Of a stretch of 46,632 nt of DNA, positions 33,295 through 42,035 are shown one piece after another. The first letter of the stretch is position 1, and every line of letters starts with the position of its first letter. Under the pieces are notes generated by a model. The model saw nothing but the letters and a program-made list of their open reading frames with translations. It was not told the DNA's origin and ran no database searches. The position numbers and the translations under genes are program-made. Location: NCBI GenBank assembly GCA_025454395.1, contig JALOOM010000053.1, forward strand, positions 1 through 46,632, in the 5' to 3' direction. The stretch comes from Elainella sp. Prado103 (GTDB taxonomy: Bacteria; Cyanobacteriota; Cyanobacteriia; Elainellales; Elainellaceae).

Positions 33295-36030
33295 TCAAAC
33301 TCGATACTTCGCAAATTCACCTGGAGAAATCGTACTTAATACAGTCTCTGGCGTGAAATAGCCCAAGGCTTGGATAATACGAGCAATACAACCGGTCCAT
33401 CCAGTCTGATGACTCGCCCCAATTCCGGCTCCATTATCACCATTGAAATATTCATAGAACAGAATTAGATCACGCCAGTAGGGATCGGTCTGAAACTTTT
33501 CTATTTCCCCATAAACAGGTCGTCGGCCCGATTCGTCCTGCAAGAAAATACTGACGATCCGTTCACTGATACACCGGGTCACCTCAAATAGCGTCATCAA
33601 TTGCCCTGAACCCGTTGGATATTCGATCGTAAAGTCATCCCCATAGTAGCTGTAGAGCTGTAGTAATGCCCGGAGTAACAGAAGATTGACGGGCATCCAG
33701 ATCGGACCGCGCCAATTGGAGTTACCGCCAAACATCCCTGAGGTGGAATCACCGGGCACATATCCGACTTTATACTCCTGCCCAGCATGGTAGAAGGTGT
33801 AGGGATGCTCCAGATGATAGCGGGATAACGATCGAATCCCATAATCTGACAGGAACTCAGACTCATCTAGCATTCGACTCAAGACACGCCGCAGTTTATC
33901 CTCATTGAGAATTGCCAGCATCAGCCGACCTCGTTCGCCCGGTTGATTGGGCAATTGAATGTTATGGGTTAATTCGGGATGTTGCAAAATGAACTTTTGG
34001 GCTGACTCTTTAAAGTAAGGCAGCTTATCTAAAGTTTCCTGCGGAAAAACGCAGACTGCCATCAGCGAGAGCAGCCCTACTAACGATCGCACCTTGAGGC
34101 GAGTCGAATTTCCATCGGGTAAACACAGGACATCATAGAAAAAGCCATCTTCTTCATCCCATAGTTCATCGTTATGTTCTCCGATCCGATCCATCGCCCC
34201 AGCAATCCACATCGTATGTTCGAAGAACTTAATCACAAAGTCTTCATAGAGTGGATCATGTAATGCCAGCTCGATCGCAATTTGGAACATTTGCTGACTG
34301 AAAAAGACCATCCAGGCCGTACCATCGGCTTGCTCCAAATGCCCACCTGTCGGCAGGTTGGAACTGCGATCGAACACTCCGATATTATCTAATCCCAGGA
34401 AGCCCCCCTGAAACAGGTTATTGCCCCCCTCATCTTTGCGGTTTACCCACCAGGTAAAGTTAATCAGCAGTTTGGAAAAGGCATACTTCAGGAAATTTAT
34501 ATCTCCCACGCCTTGATTTAAGTCTCGATCGCGTGTGTAAATTTCCCAGGTTGCCCAAGCATGAACCGGCGGATTCACATCCCCAAAGTTCCATTCATAG
34601 GCTGGAATTTGCCCATTGGGATGCAGATAATCTTCCCGTAACATGAGCATTAGCTGATTCTTCGCAAAGTCAGGATCGATCAAGCTAATCGGAATCACAT
34701 GAAATGCCAAATCCCAAGCCGCATACCAGGGATATTCCCACTTATCCGGCATTGAGACAATATCATCATTGTGCATGTGGAACCAATCGCTGTTCCGAAT
34801 ATGTCTTCGTTCAGCCGGAGGAGTCCAAGGTGTGATATTGCGTTCTCGCAACCACTGATCCAGATCGTAGTAAAAGTATTGCTTCGTCCACATCATGCCA
34901 GCCAGAGCTTGCCGCATCACATTCGCTCGATCTCGATCGGCAAGCACTTTAGGCGGAATTACTGCGGCATAGAATTCATTTGCCTCTTGCAATCGAGCCG
35001 CCAGAGCTTGTTCAAACCCCAAACCAAATGGTTCACCCATGACAGCCGGTTCCTGCTTGGTCAGGCGCAACCGAATGACCTTTGTCTCACCCGGTGCCAG
35101 GGTCAGTTGGTAATGGGGAGAGACTTTCGTGCCCAGGTGATCTGGATTAATGGCATCTTCCTGCCCATGCACGAGCCAATTATTGATCCCATCCTTAACG
35201 TAAGGACTAGGATTTGCAGTGCCAAAAATGCGTTGATGATTGGTTTCATTCTCCGTAAACAGTAACGGCACCAACTCATCACAGTAGAGATAGTAGTCTT
35301 TAATGTATCGATCGAGCAATGTGTCATCAATATGAGCATGAACCAAACTTCGCCCTGTTCCATTAACACGACTGAGCAGCGGCTTGGCTCCACCATTTGG
35401 CCAAGACCAGGTGTTTCGGAACCATAGGGTCGGCAAAACATGCAGAGGAGCTGCTTCCTGACCCCGATTGGCAATGCTGATTTGAATGAGAATATCCTCA
35501 GCATCCGCCTTGGCATATTCCACAAATACATCGAAATAGCGATCGTCATCAAAGATGCCTGTATCTAGTAATTCATATTCCAATTCATAGCGGTTACGGT
35601 TGGCATTCGTTCTGACTAAATCATCATAGGGAAAAGCCGCTTGAGGATATTTATATAAATATTTCATATAAGAATGCGTCGGCGTACTATCGAGGTAAAA
35701 GTAGTACTCCTTCACATCCTCGCCGTGGTTGCCCTCGCCATTGGTTAAACCAAACAACCGTTCTTTCACGATTGGATCTTGACCATTCCAAAGTGCCAGC
35801 GCAAAACAGAGGAGATTATGGCTATCGGTAATGCCACCTAACCCATCTTCACCCCAACGATAGGCCCGCGATCGAGCATGGTCATGGGGAAAATAGTTCC
35901 AGGCATTACCATCATTACTATAGTCTTCTCTTACTGTGCCCCACTGGCGCTCACTCAGATAAGGGCCCCATTTATACCAATCAACTTGCCCTGTACTGTT
36001 TTGTTCTAGTCTCTGCGCTTCTGCGGTCAT
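33295..36030 (-). CDS. MGH1/GH63-like glycoside hydrolase
   Basis: 911 residues. The start WYKWGPYLSERQWGTVREDY and the long helical C-terminal domain, with EYPWYAAWDLAFHVIP, GQIPAYEWNFGDVNPPVHAWA and GMFGGNSNWRGPIWMPVN, are typical of the (alpha/alpha)6-barrel glycosidases of the GH63/MGH1-like group that act on glucosylglycerate, mannosylglycerate or related glucosides. It has no signal peptide and is cytoplasmic. ATG 36030 is chosen because GAGGT lies 5 nt before it. It is the middle gene of the SDR-glycosidase-lactonase unit under CATATC site 4. It may be related to the cold- and osmotically-induced Lti2 protein of Anabaena; I recall that link but cannot check it. Confidence 0.88.
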   Translation of the reverse strand: MTAEAQRLEQNSTGQVDWYKWGPYLSERQWGTVREDYSNDGNAWNYFPHDHARSRAYRWGEDGLGGITDSHNLLCFALALWNGQDPIVKERLFGLTNGEGNHGEDVKEYYFYLDSTPTHSYMKYLYKYPQAAFPYDDLVRTNANRNRYELEYELLDTGIFDDDRYFDVFVEYAKADAEDILIQISIANRGQEAAPLHVLPTLWFRNTWSWPNGGAKPLLSRVNGTGRSLVHAHIDDTLLDRYIKDYYLYCDELVPLLFTENETNHQRIFGTANPSPYVKDGINNWLVHGQEDAINPDHLGTKVSPHYQLTLAPGETKVIRLRLTKQEPAVMGEPFGLGFEQALAARLQEANEFYAAVIPPKVLADRDRANVMRQALAGMMWTKQYFYYDLDQWLRERNITPWTPPAERRHIRNSDWFHMHNDDIVSMPDKWEYPWYAAWDLAFHVIPISLIDPDFAKNQLMLMLREDYLHPNGQIPAYEWNFGDVNPPVHAWATWEIYTRDRDLNQGVGDINFLKYAFSKLLINFTWWVNRKDEGGNNLFQGGFLGLDNIGVFDRSSNLPTGGHLEQADGTAWMVFFSQQMFQIAIELALHDPLYEDFVIKFFEHTMWIAGAMDRIGEHNDELWDEEDGFFYDVLCLPDGNSTRLKVRSLVGLLSLMAVCVFPQETLDKLPYFKESAQKFILQHPELTHNIQLPNQPGERGRLMLAILNEDKLRRVLSRMLDESEFLSDYGIRSLSRYHLEHPYTFYHAGQEYKVGYVPGDSTSGMFGGNSNWRGPIWMPVNLLLLRALLQLYSYYGDDFTIEYPTGSGQLMTLFEVTRCISERIVSIFLQDESGRRPVYGEIEKFQTDPYWRDLILFYEYFNGDNGAGIGASHQTGWTGCIARIIQALGYFTPETVLSTISPGEFAKYRV

Positions 36031-36169
36031 AGATACCTCGTGATTTTTGGGTAGTGCCAAACAGGTTAAAACAAGTCAAAACAGCAAGAACCACTCAAAC
36101 TCTACATAGAAATCGATATCAAAAATAGACATCCTCTACCGTCAGGCTGCTCGGATCAAACTACCCGAA

Positions 36170-36973
36170 TTAGGCCGACCAGGCTTCTCGGAAGTCAGCA
36201 TAGAGTGTCAGTCCACCATCAATAAATAAGGTTTGTCCAGTGATATAAGCAGCTTCGTCAGAAGCCAAAAAAGCCACCGCAGCCGCCATTTCATCGGCAG
36301 TACCAGCCCGCCCCATCGGAATGAAACCTTCCACCACCTCTTGCTTTTCCGTATCCGAAACCCAGCTCTCATTAATGGGAGTGACAGTAGCACCCGGTGC
36401 GATCGCATTCACGCGAATGCCTCGATCGGCATATTCCAGTGCTAAGGTTTTTGTTAAGCTGCCCATTCCCCCTTTACTGATTGCATAGCTAAGATACATC
36501 GGTCGAGGAATGATTTCATGTACACTCGATACATTGATAATCACGCCGGATCGTCCTTTGTCCAGCAGATGTTTAATCGTTTCTCTTGCACAGAGATATG
36601 CGCCGCGTAAATTCACAGCAATGACTTGATCGAACCGATCGGTCGGAATATCATGGGACGGATATTCACTTTGTATTCCTGCATTGTTAACCAGGATATC
36701 TAGCTGTCCAAATGTTTGCAGCGTTGTATTGATCATGCGAAGAATATCAGCTTCCTGAGAGACATCTCCCTGGATCAGCAAGGCTTGTATTTCATGACCG
36801 GCATCCTGAGCTTTTTGTAAGGCGATCGCTTCGGTTCGTTTTGCATCTTCTGGTTTGCTGCGATAGTTGATCACCACGTTGCAGCCTTCCTGTGCCAACC
36901 GAAAGGTGATCGCCTGCCCGATTCCTGAACTTGCACCTGTGATTAAAGCAGTTTTTCCAGCTAATCCCTTCAT
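36170..36973 (-). CDS. SDR-family sugar dehydrogenase (glucose 1-dehydrogenase-like)
   Basis: 267 residues, classical short-chain dehydrogenase. NAD(P) loop TGASSGIG (12-19), NNAG in LVNNAGIQSEY, catalytic Ser in INVSSVHEI, YAISK with the catalytic Tyr and Lys near residues 160-164, and a long tail ending FIDGGLTLY. Closest in style to Bacillus glucose 1-dehydrogenase, which oxidises glucose to gluconolactone. I start at ATG 36973, which matches the family N-terminus; the ORF could begin at 37003. It is the first gene of the three-gene sugar module. CATATC site 4 lies about 200 bp upstream and points at it. Confidence 0.93.
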   Translation of the reverse strand: MKGLAGKTALITGASSGIGQAITFRLAQEGCNVVINYRSKPEDAKRTEAIALQKAQDAGHEIQALLIQGDVSQEADILRMINTTLQTFGQLDILVNNAGIQSEYPSHDIPTDRFDQVIAVNLRGAYLCARETIKHLLDKGRSGVIINVSSVHEIIPRPMYLSYAISKGGMGSLTKTLALEYADRGIRVNAIAPGATVTPINESWVSDTEKQEVVEGFIPMGRAGTADEMAAAVAFLASDEAAYITGQTLFIDGGLTLYADFREAWSA

Positions 36974-37039
36974 GCTGATTGATTCTCCCAATCCCAAACG
37001 CATTCCGCCTAATCGCCCTAATCGTCAATGACTAACGAT

Positions 37040-37099
37040 CCGGTTAGTGACCCAATTAGCAACCCGGCTAGTGACCTCGCTAGTGATCTGGTTTGCAGG
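37040..37099. repeat. 12-bp degenerate tandem array, about 5 copies
   Basis: CCGGTTAGTGAC-like units at 37040, 37052, 37064, 37076 and 37088 (last one weak). It lies in the leader of the SDR operon, between site 4 and the gene. Confidence 0.75.
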
Positions 37100-37173
37100 G
37101 TGAGCCGCTTCTGCCTACGCTCCCAATCTACGAACTTGACTGACAAAACTCAACTCAGTCACTTGCCCTCTTT

Positions 37174-37205
37174 AGAGTAGGGTAAGAAAATATGAAACTG
37201 ATATG
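37174..37205 (-). promoter_or_regulatory. CATATC direct-repeat promoter, site 4 (SDR-glycosidase-lactonase)
   Basis: Reverse strand: CATATC... with the second copy CATATT (37200-37205 and 37189-37194), AGTTT between, 9 nt, then TACTCT (37174-37179). Site 4 also shares TTAGAGTAG with site 3 beyond the hexamer. The inferred transcription start is near 37167, giving a leader of about 190 nt to ATG 36973. Confidence 0.78.
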
Positions 37206-37272
37206 AATGAAAGTGACAATCCAGCAAATTCGGGATCCCAGCAAATCCGGAACGATTCCAACCAGTCAACCA

Positions 37273-37374
37273 CTGCCCCTGCTCCATTACTGCCCCTACT
37301 TCATCACTGCCCCTACTTCATCACTGCCCCTACTTCATCACTGCCCCTACTTCATCACTGCCTACACTCCATCA
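37273..37374. repeat. 17-bp tandem array, 6 copies
   Basis: CTGCCCCTACTTCATCA units at 37290, 37307, 37324 and 37341 are identical; diverged copies flank them at 37273 and 37358. The last full unit carries the stop codon of the LysR gene (37355-37357), so the protein tail is repeat-derived. Confidence 0.96.
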
Positions 37375-38347
37375 CTGATGATGGGCACTGTCCAGCAATC
37401 TCTTGAACCACGGTGAGAAAATGATGGAGACGCAGTGCATCAATCGGAACGGGCTGAGCAAGCAGGGGCAGGTCGGCACAACGCCAGATGACAGCAATTT
37501 GTCGGGTCAGAGGCACATCTTTGAGTGGACAGTAAATCACGCCTTCGCGCTGGAGAGTTTGTACATTGTCTGGTAAAATTGAAACTCCGGCCCCTGCTGC
37601 CACAAGGCTCAGATTAATCACCATCCAGGTCGCTTTGACAGTTTCCAGTAGGATCGGTTTCACCCCCATTTGTTCAAACTGGGCAAAGACGACCTCGTAA
37701 GAAGGTGATGCATCCAGCGGCGGCAATATTAAAACCTCATGCTTGAGCGCATCCAACGAAATAGATGGTTGCTTGGCTAAGGGATGGGTGATTGGCAAGG
37801 CAACCACAAAGGATTCCTTCACGATCGGTAAAAAATTGAGGCTGGAATCTTCAGAGTAAGGGTTGGGTAGATGTTCAAAGCCAATGTCGATAGAGCCATC
37901 CCGAAATCCCTTGATCATATCTTCAATAGTCATGGATCGCAGCTCTAATTCAACTTGAGGATATCGATCGCGAAAGGTTTTGAGGATATCTGGTAATAAG
38001 CTATTGGCGATCGCCGTATTCACGACAACTACTAATTTACCAACCTCACCCCGACTGGCTTCTTGAGCACGCTTGACAGCTTGTTCTAGCCCAGACATTG
38101 CCCCTTGTAGCTCGTTCAGAAAGACACTGCCCGCTGCCGTTAATACTGGTGGACGACGGCTGCGATCGAATAGCTCAACTCGTAATGTGGCTTCTAACGC
38201 TGCAATGGTTTTACTGAGGTAAGATTGCTCAACATTTAAGCGATCGGCGGCTCTACTAAAACTTTTCTTTTCACCTGCTTCAGTTGCTAATTCAATAAAG
38301 TACTGAAGCTGTCGCATTTCAAGCTGCCGCCAAGATTCTAAAGACAT
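37355..38347 (-). CDS. LysR-family transcriptional regulator
   Basis: 330 residues. N-terminal winged HTH (residues about 11-70: LQYFIELATEAGEKKSFSRAADRL, then EQSYLSKTIAALE) and a typical periplasmic-binding-like effector domain from about 95 to 310 (VVVNTAIANSLLPDILKTF at its start). Choice of start: ATG 38347, with TAGG just upstream; ATG 38317 (MRQLQYF) is equally normal for the family. The last residues (SSVMECRQ) are encoded by the flanking 17-bp repeats. It may act on the SDR-glycosidase module downstream or on its own promoter, where an 8-bp inverted repeat is seen. The ligand is unknown. Confidence 0.93.
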   Translation of the reverse strand: MSLESWRQLEMRQLQYFIELATEAGEKKSFSRAADRLNVEQSYLSKTIAALEATLRVELFDRSRRPPVLTAAGSVFLNELQGAMSGLEQAVKRAQEASRGEVGKLVVVVNTAIANSLLPDILKTFRDRYPQVELELRSMTIEDMIKGFRDGSIDIGFEHLPNPYSEDSSLNFLPIVKESFVVALPITHPLAKQPSISLDALKHEVLILPPLDASPSYEVVFAQFEQMGVKPILLETVKATWMVINLSLVAAGAGVSILPDNVQTLQREGVIYCPLKDVPLTRQIAVIWRCADLPLLAQPVPIDALRLHHFLTVVQEIAGQCPSSVMECRQ

Positions 38348-38364
38348 AAACCTACCCATCGAGA

Positions 38365-38398
38365 ATTAGATGTTAGAGATGCAGTAAGTATCTAATTG
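38365..38398. promoter_or_regulatory. inverted repeat, candidate LysR operator
   Basis: AATTAGAT (38365-38372) and ATCTAATT (38391-38398) form a perfect 8-bp inverted repeat with an 18-nt spacer, 18 bp above the LysR start. LysR proteins commonly bind such sites over their own promoters. Confidence 0.55.
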
Positions 38399-38735
38399 AT
38401 AGCAGTCAAGATATCTTTATTGCAAAGCTTGTACCCAAACTCTTGATCTCACCCTTTGAACAACCAGCAAGATGATGTCGCTCTTGGTACTATCACTCAA
38501 TTAACATATTATTATGCCTAAGATGACCTTACTAGAATACTAGATATTCCCTAAGCTGACTCTTATCCCAAGTCACAAGAGTCTTCATCTACTTATGAAA
38601 GTCACTGTCATTCTGTTCTGGCTCGATTGCGACCTTGATTTGGCTGCCGAACAACTTCCTCCCACCCTGATACCCACCGTGCAGAGGTAAGCATGTCTCA
38701 GACCCCTACACCCTCAGACCCCCCTCGCCCCCAGT

Positions 38736-38767
38736 CCTATGAGTTTCATATACTTTTGCTGTAGGCT
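38736..38767 (+). promoter_or_regulatory. CATATC direct-repeat promoter, site 5 (weaker)
   Basis: CCTATG (38736-38741), AGTTT, CATATA (38747-38752), 9 nt, then TAGGCT (38762-38767). The N5 spacer, the 9-nt distance and the TANNCT form match sites 1-4; the first hexamer matches at 4 of 6. It points at the DUF4347-RTX gene, about 240 nt on. The rest of the 650-bp gap 38360-39009 shows no convincing gene. Confidence 0.5.
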
Positions 38768-39009
38768 AATAATTTGAATATTTTTATCCTCTGTAAGGAA
38801 GAACGCTCAACAAATTGCCAAATTGCAAAAATGAACTTTACTGCAAAGATATGTTTTTCAGTCCAAACTTCATTTAATCTACTCGCTTTAGCATTCCCCC
38901 AAAAATTAAGTTATTGAAGAAACAAAGTTTGGTTCGAGACAAAATTTAGTCTCTTAAAATCTTCTCCGCTAATTGCTCTGTTCATCTACCCCCATAAAGG
39001 CATCTAGCT

Positions 39010-41781
39010 ATGGCTTGTCGTCATCAATATTCTTCCTTCATTGTTGTTGATCCATCAGTCCAGGATTATACAACCCTGATAGATAGTATTCCCACAGAAG
39101 CCAAAGTTCTCATTCTTGATCCTGCTCGCGATGGCATTGAACAGATCACACAAGCGTTGTCGAATACATCAATTGATAGTCTTCATATTCTATCTCATGG
39201 TTGCTCAGGGATGCTTCAACTCGGCACCACCCGCCTGAGTTGGCAAACGCTGGAGCGGTATACAACCGATCTGCAAGCCTGGGCAAAAGCTCTCCAACAA
39301 GGAGCGGAAATCCTGCTCTATGGTTGCGAAGTTGCTGCTGGTACGGTTGGACAGTGGTTTGTGCAGCAGTTGAAAGCCTTGAGTGGAGCTGAGATCGCAG
39401 CTTCTACCGATCCCACTGGCAACCCTGTGTTAGGCGGCAACTGGGTATTGGAGTATCAAACTGCTCCGATCCAAACTCCGATCGCCTTTTCATTAGCTGC
39501 CCAGGCAACCTATCCCCACCTGCTGCCGATCCTGGTCACGGAAACATTCCGAGAGTCTGAGGTCAGTAATCCCAATTGGCGAGTCGGCACAGGAACGGCG
39601 GTGCCCGGTTCGCCAGCTCCCGTGTTGCCCTTCCTGACTGCTCGCAGTACCCCAGATGCCCCCACTGGCGGCATTCCAGGCAATCCAGCCTTTCAATTGG
39701 ATACCCCTGGACAGGGAGCCCTCCGTCTCACCAATAGCTTGCCCGATCAATCCACCTTTGTGCTGTTCGATCGGGCGATCGGCTCCCGTCAAGGGTTAAC
39801 CGTCAATTTTGAATTCTATTCCTATGGCGGTACCACAGACCCCTTCCGAGCGGATGGGATTAGCTTCTTTTTGCTCGATGGTCTGGTGTCTCCCACTCAG
39901 GCAGGTGCCTTTGGTGGATCGTTGGGGTATGCTCAGAAAAATGCCACAGCGACGGCTCCACTGGTGCCAGGACTGGCCGGAGCATATGTGGGGATTGGTT
40001 TTGATGAGTATGGCAATTTCTCGAGTTCCGTTGACTCGATCGCCGATACCACTCCCATCCGCACTGGGGGAGCCGCTGCACGAATTGAAGATTCGATTGC
40101 TGTGCGGGCGGGAGAAGTGACGAATTATCAATTTGTCACGGGCACTAATTCCTTACCTTTTGGGATTGATGTTCCGGATGCAACTAACCGCGAGGTGGCG
40201 AAACGCAAGGTTCAGATTAACCTCACCCCGACTGGGCTCCTGACGGTACGAATTGATAGCAATAATGATGGTGACTTCCTGGATCCGGGAGAAAGCCCAC
40301 CGGAACTGGATGAGCTGAATATCGCCAATATTAACGGTGTCACTCCTCCAGAAACGCTGAAGTTTGGATTCGCCTCTGGTACGGGTGCGTTCAACAATAT
40401 TCATGAAATTCGTAACCTGTTTATTACGACTCTGAATAACCCTCCAACTGCGATCGACTTCACTCAATCTTTGCCGCCCAGTACTGCACGTCGGCTTACG
40501 GGCTTTGCAGGAACCGATCCAGACATCGCCGATGGAGATCAGATAGCGTCTTACTCTATTCTCACCCTACCCAGTCCCGAACAGGGTGTTCTGTATCAGG
40601 GCGATCCGGCTAACGGTGGTACACCCATTACCTCGTTGCCCCTTGGCGGACTCACCCTCACCCCGGCAGCGATTCAGAACATTTACTTCCAATCCAGTAC
40701 TGGGTTCGGTGGAGCGACTTTCAATTACACGGTCACGGATGCAAGGGGATCCTCCGATGAAACGGCAGCCCTCGTCACCCTGTTACCCCAAGCGGTGGGT
40801 GATGTCGGCGGTGAACCCAAAGTGTGTCTTCCTGTTGATCCGGTGCGGGGAAACAATCGGAACAACAAAATTGATGGTACCCCTAATTTTGATACCCTGT
40901 CGGGGTTGGGTGGTAATGATCGACTGCGGGGGTTTGATTGTAATGATCGCCTCAATGGGGGCCGAGGCAACGACAATTTGATCGGTGGTGCTTTTGCCGA
41001 TCGGCTCCGGGGTCAACAGAATAACGATCGAGCCCGAGGCAATGGAGGTGATGACCGAATTGAGTTGGGCTTAGGACGCGATCGGGGTTTCGGTGGCGCA
41101 GGGAACGATCGGCTGGTGGGTAACCGGGGCGATGATCAATTAGAAGGTAGAGCGGGAAATGATACGCTTCTGGGAGGTCGTGGCAAGGATCGTTTGTCGG
41201 GTAACAGCAATGATGATTTTCTCGATGGTCAGCAGAATGATGACTTACTGCGGGGTGGCAAAGGCAATGACATCCTCAATGGCGGCTTAGGGAATGACCG
41301 CCTGCGGGGCACCGAACGGGCAGATGTGATTTTTGCCCGTCGTGGGTCAGATGTTGCTTGGGGGGGGGTTGGTGCGGATCGTCTGCTCGGACAGGGTGGC
41401 AACGATCGCCTATCCGGTAATCCCCAAGCCGATATCTTGAATGGCGGTAGAGGTAATGATGTTCTCAATGGCGGCACTGGCAACGATCGAATTCGCACTG
41501 GAGTGGGCAAGGATCGGATCGTTTATCGCTCGGCTCAGCAGGGATTTGATACGATTTTTGGATTCAATGTCAACTCTGATGTGATTGATCTACGGCAGGT
41601 TTTCCAGCGCTCTGACTATACCAGTAGTGATCCATTCCAGGACTATGTCAAACTTGCTAACACCACCAATGGTACGATTCTGCGAGTGAGTACAGGTGAC
41701 GGCGGCGAATTTCTCCGCTTAGCCATTCTGCGGGATGTAGCCGCCAACACCCTGGATCCGATCGCCAACTTCTCACTTTGA
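39010..41781 (+). CDS. DUF4347 / lectin-like / RTX repeat surface protein
   Basis: 923 residues. DUF4347 fills about 1-172, with H63-G64 in ILSHGCSG and C106 in LLYGCEVA. An L-type lectin-like beta-sandwich follows (about 178-475; FQLDTPGQGALRLTNS, FRADGISFFLLDG, VGIGFDEYGNF). A cadherin-like fold (about 477-590; FAGTDPDIADGDQIASY and TFNYTVTDARG) leads to a long run of RTX calcium-binding nonapeptides (about 615-830, GGxGNDxLxGG type). The end domain VIDLRQVF resembles the hemolysin-type secretion tail. It has no N-terminal signal, so type I export by an ABC exporter encoded elsewhere is expected. A large Ca2+-stabilised adhesin or matrix protein is likely. TAAAGG sits before the ATG. Confidence 0.9.
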   Translation: MACRHQYSSFIVVDPSVQDYTTLIDSIPTEAKVLILDPARDGIEQITQALSNTSIDSLHILSHGCSGMLQLGTTRLSWQTLERYTTDLQAWAKALQQGAEILLYGCEVAAGTVGQWFVQQLKALSGAEIAASTDPTGNPVLGGNWVLEYQTAPIQTPIAFSLAAQATYPHLLPILVTETFRESEVSNPNWRVGTGTAVPGSPAPVLPFLTARSTPDAPTGGIPGNPAFQLDTPGQGALRLTNSLPDQSTFVLFDRAIGSRQGLTVNFEFYSYGGTTDPFRADGISFFLLDGLVSPTQAGAFGGSLGYAQKNATATAPLVPGLAGAYVGIGFDEYGNFSSSVDSIADTTPIRTGGAAARIEDSIAVRAGEVTNYQFVTGTNSLPFGIDVPDATNREVAKRKVQINLTPTGLLTVRIDSNNDGDFLDPGESPPELDELNIANINGVTPPETLKFGFASGTGAFNNIHEIRNLFITTLNNPPTAIDFTQSLPPSTARRLTGFAGTDPDIADGDQIASYSILTLPSPEQGVLYQGDPANGGTPITSLPLGGLTLTPAAIQNIYFQSSTGFGGATFNYTVTDARGSSDETAALVTLLPQAVGDVGGEPKVCLPVDPVRGNNRNNKIDGTPNFDTLSGLGGNDRLRGFDCNDRLNGGRGNDNLIGGAFADRLRGQQNNDRARGNGGDDRIELGLGRDRGFGGAGNDRLVGNRGDDQLEGRAGNDTLLGGRGKDRLSGNSNDDFLDGQQNDDLLRGGKGNDILNGGLGNDRLRGTERADVIFARRGSDVAWGGVGADRLLGQGGNDRLSGNPQADILNGGRGNDVLNGGTGNDRIRTGVGKDRIVYRSAQQGFDTIFGFNVNSDVIDLRQVFQRSDYTSSDPFQDYVKLANTTNGTILRVSTGDGGEFLRLAILRDVAANTLDPIANFSL

Positions 41782-42035
41782 GCTTGCGCTAGCCATTCTA
41801 TTTCCACATATTTTCCCAGACTGCTGAGTATGCCTTAATGCTGCACTGCTCATTCACCCAGGTGATTTGCGATGTACTGTGATTAACCCGAATCCCATTG
41901 CGCTAACCGGATTTTACGAATCGCTTTTCAGGTGGATGAGCAGTTTTCGCTATAAGAACAAATCCGCAGCTTGGTCTATTCTTCAAGGCGAAGAACACGC
42001 TAGTAAAATTTCATCGGAAGCGGCTCCCCGTAAAA

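Noticed and set aside
37273-37374. CRISPR array
   Set aside because: Units are contiguous with no unique spacers, so it is a minisatellite. The same holds for 7543-7712 and 27258-27397.
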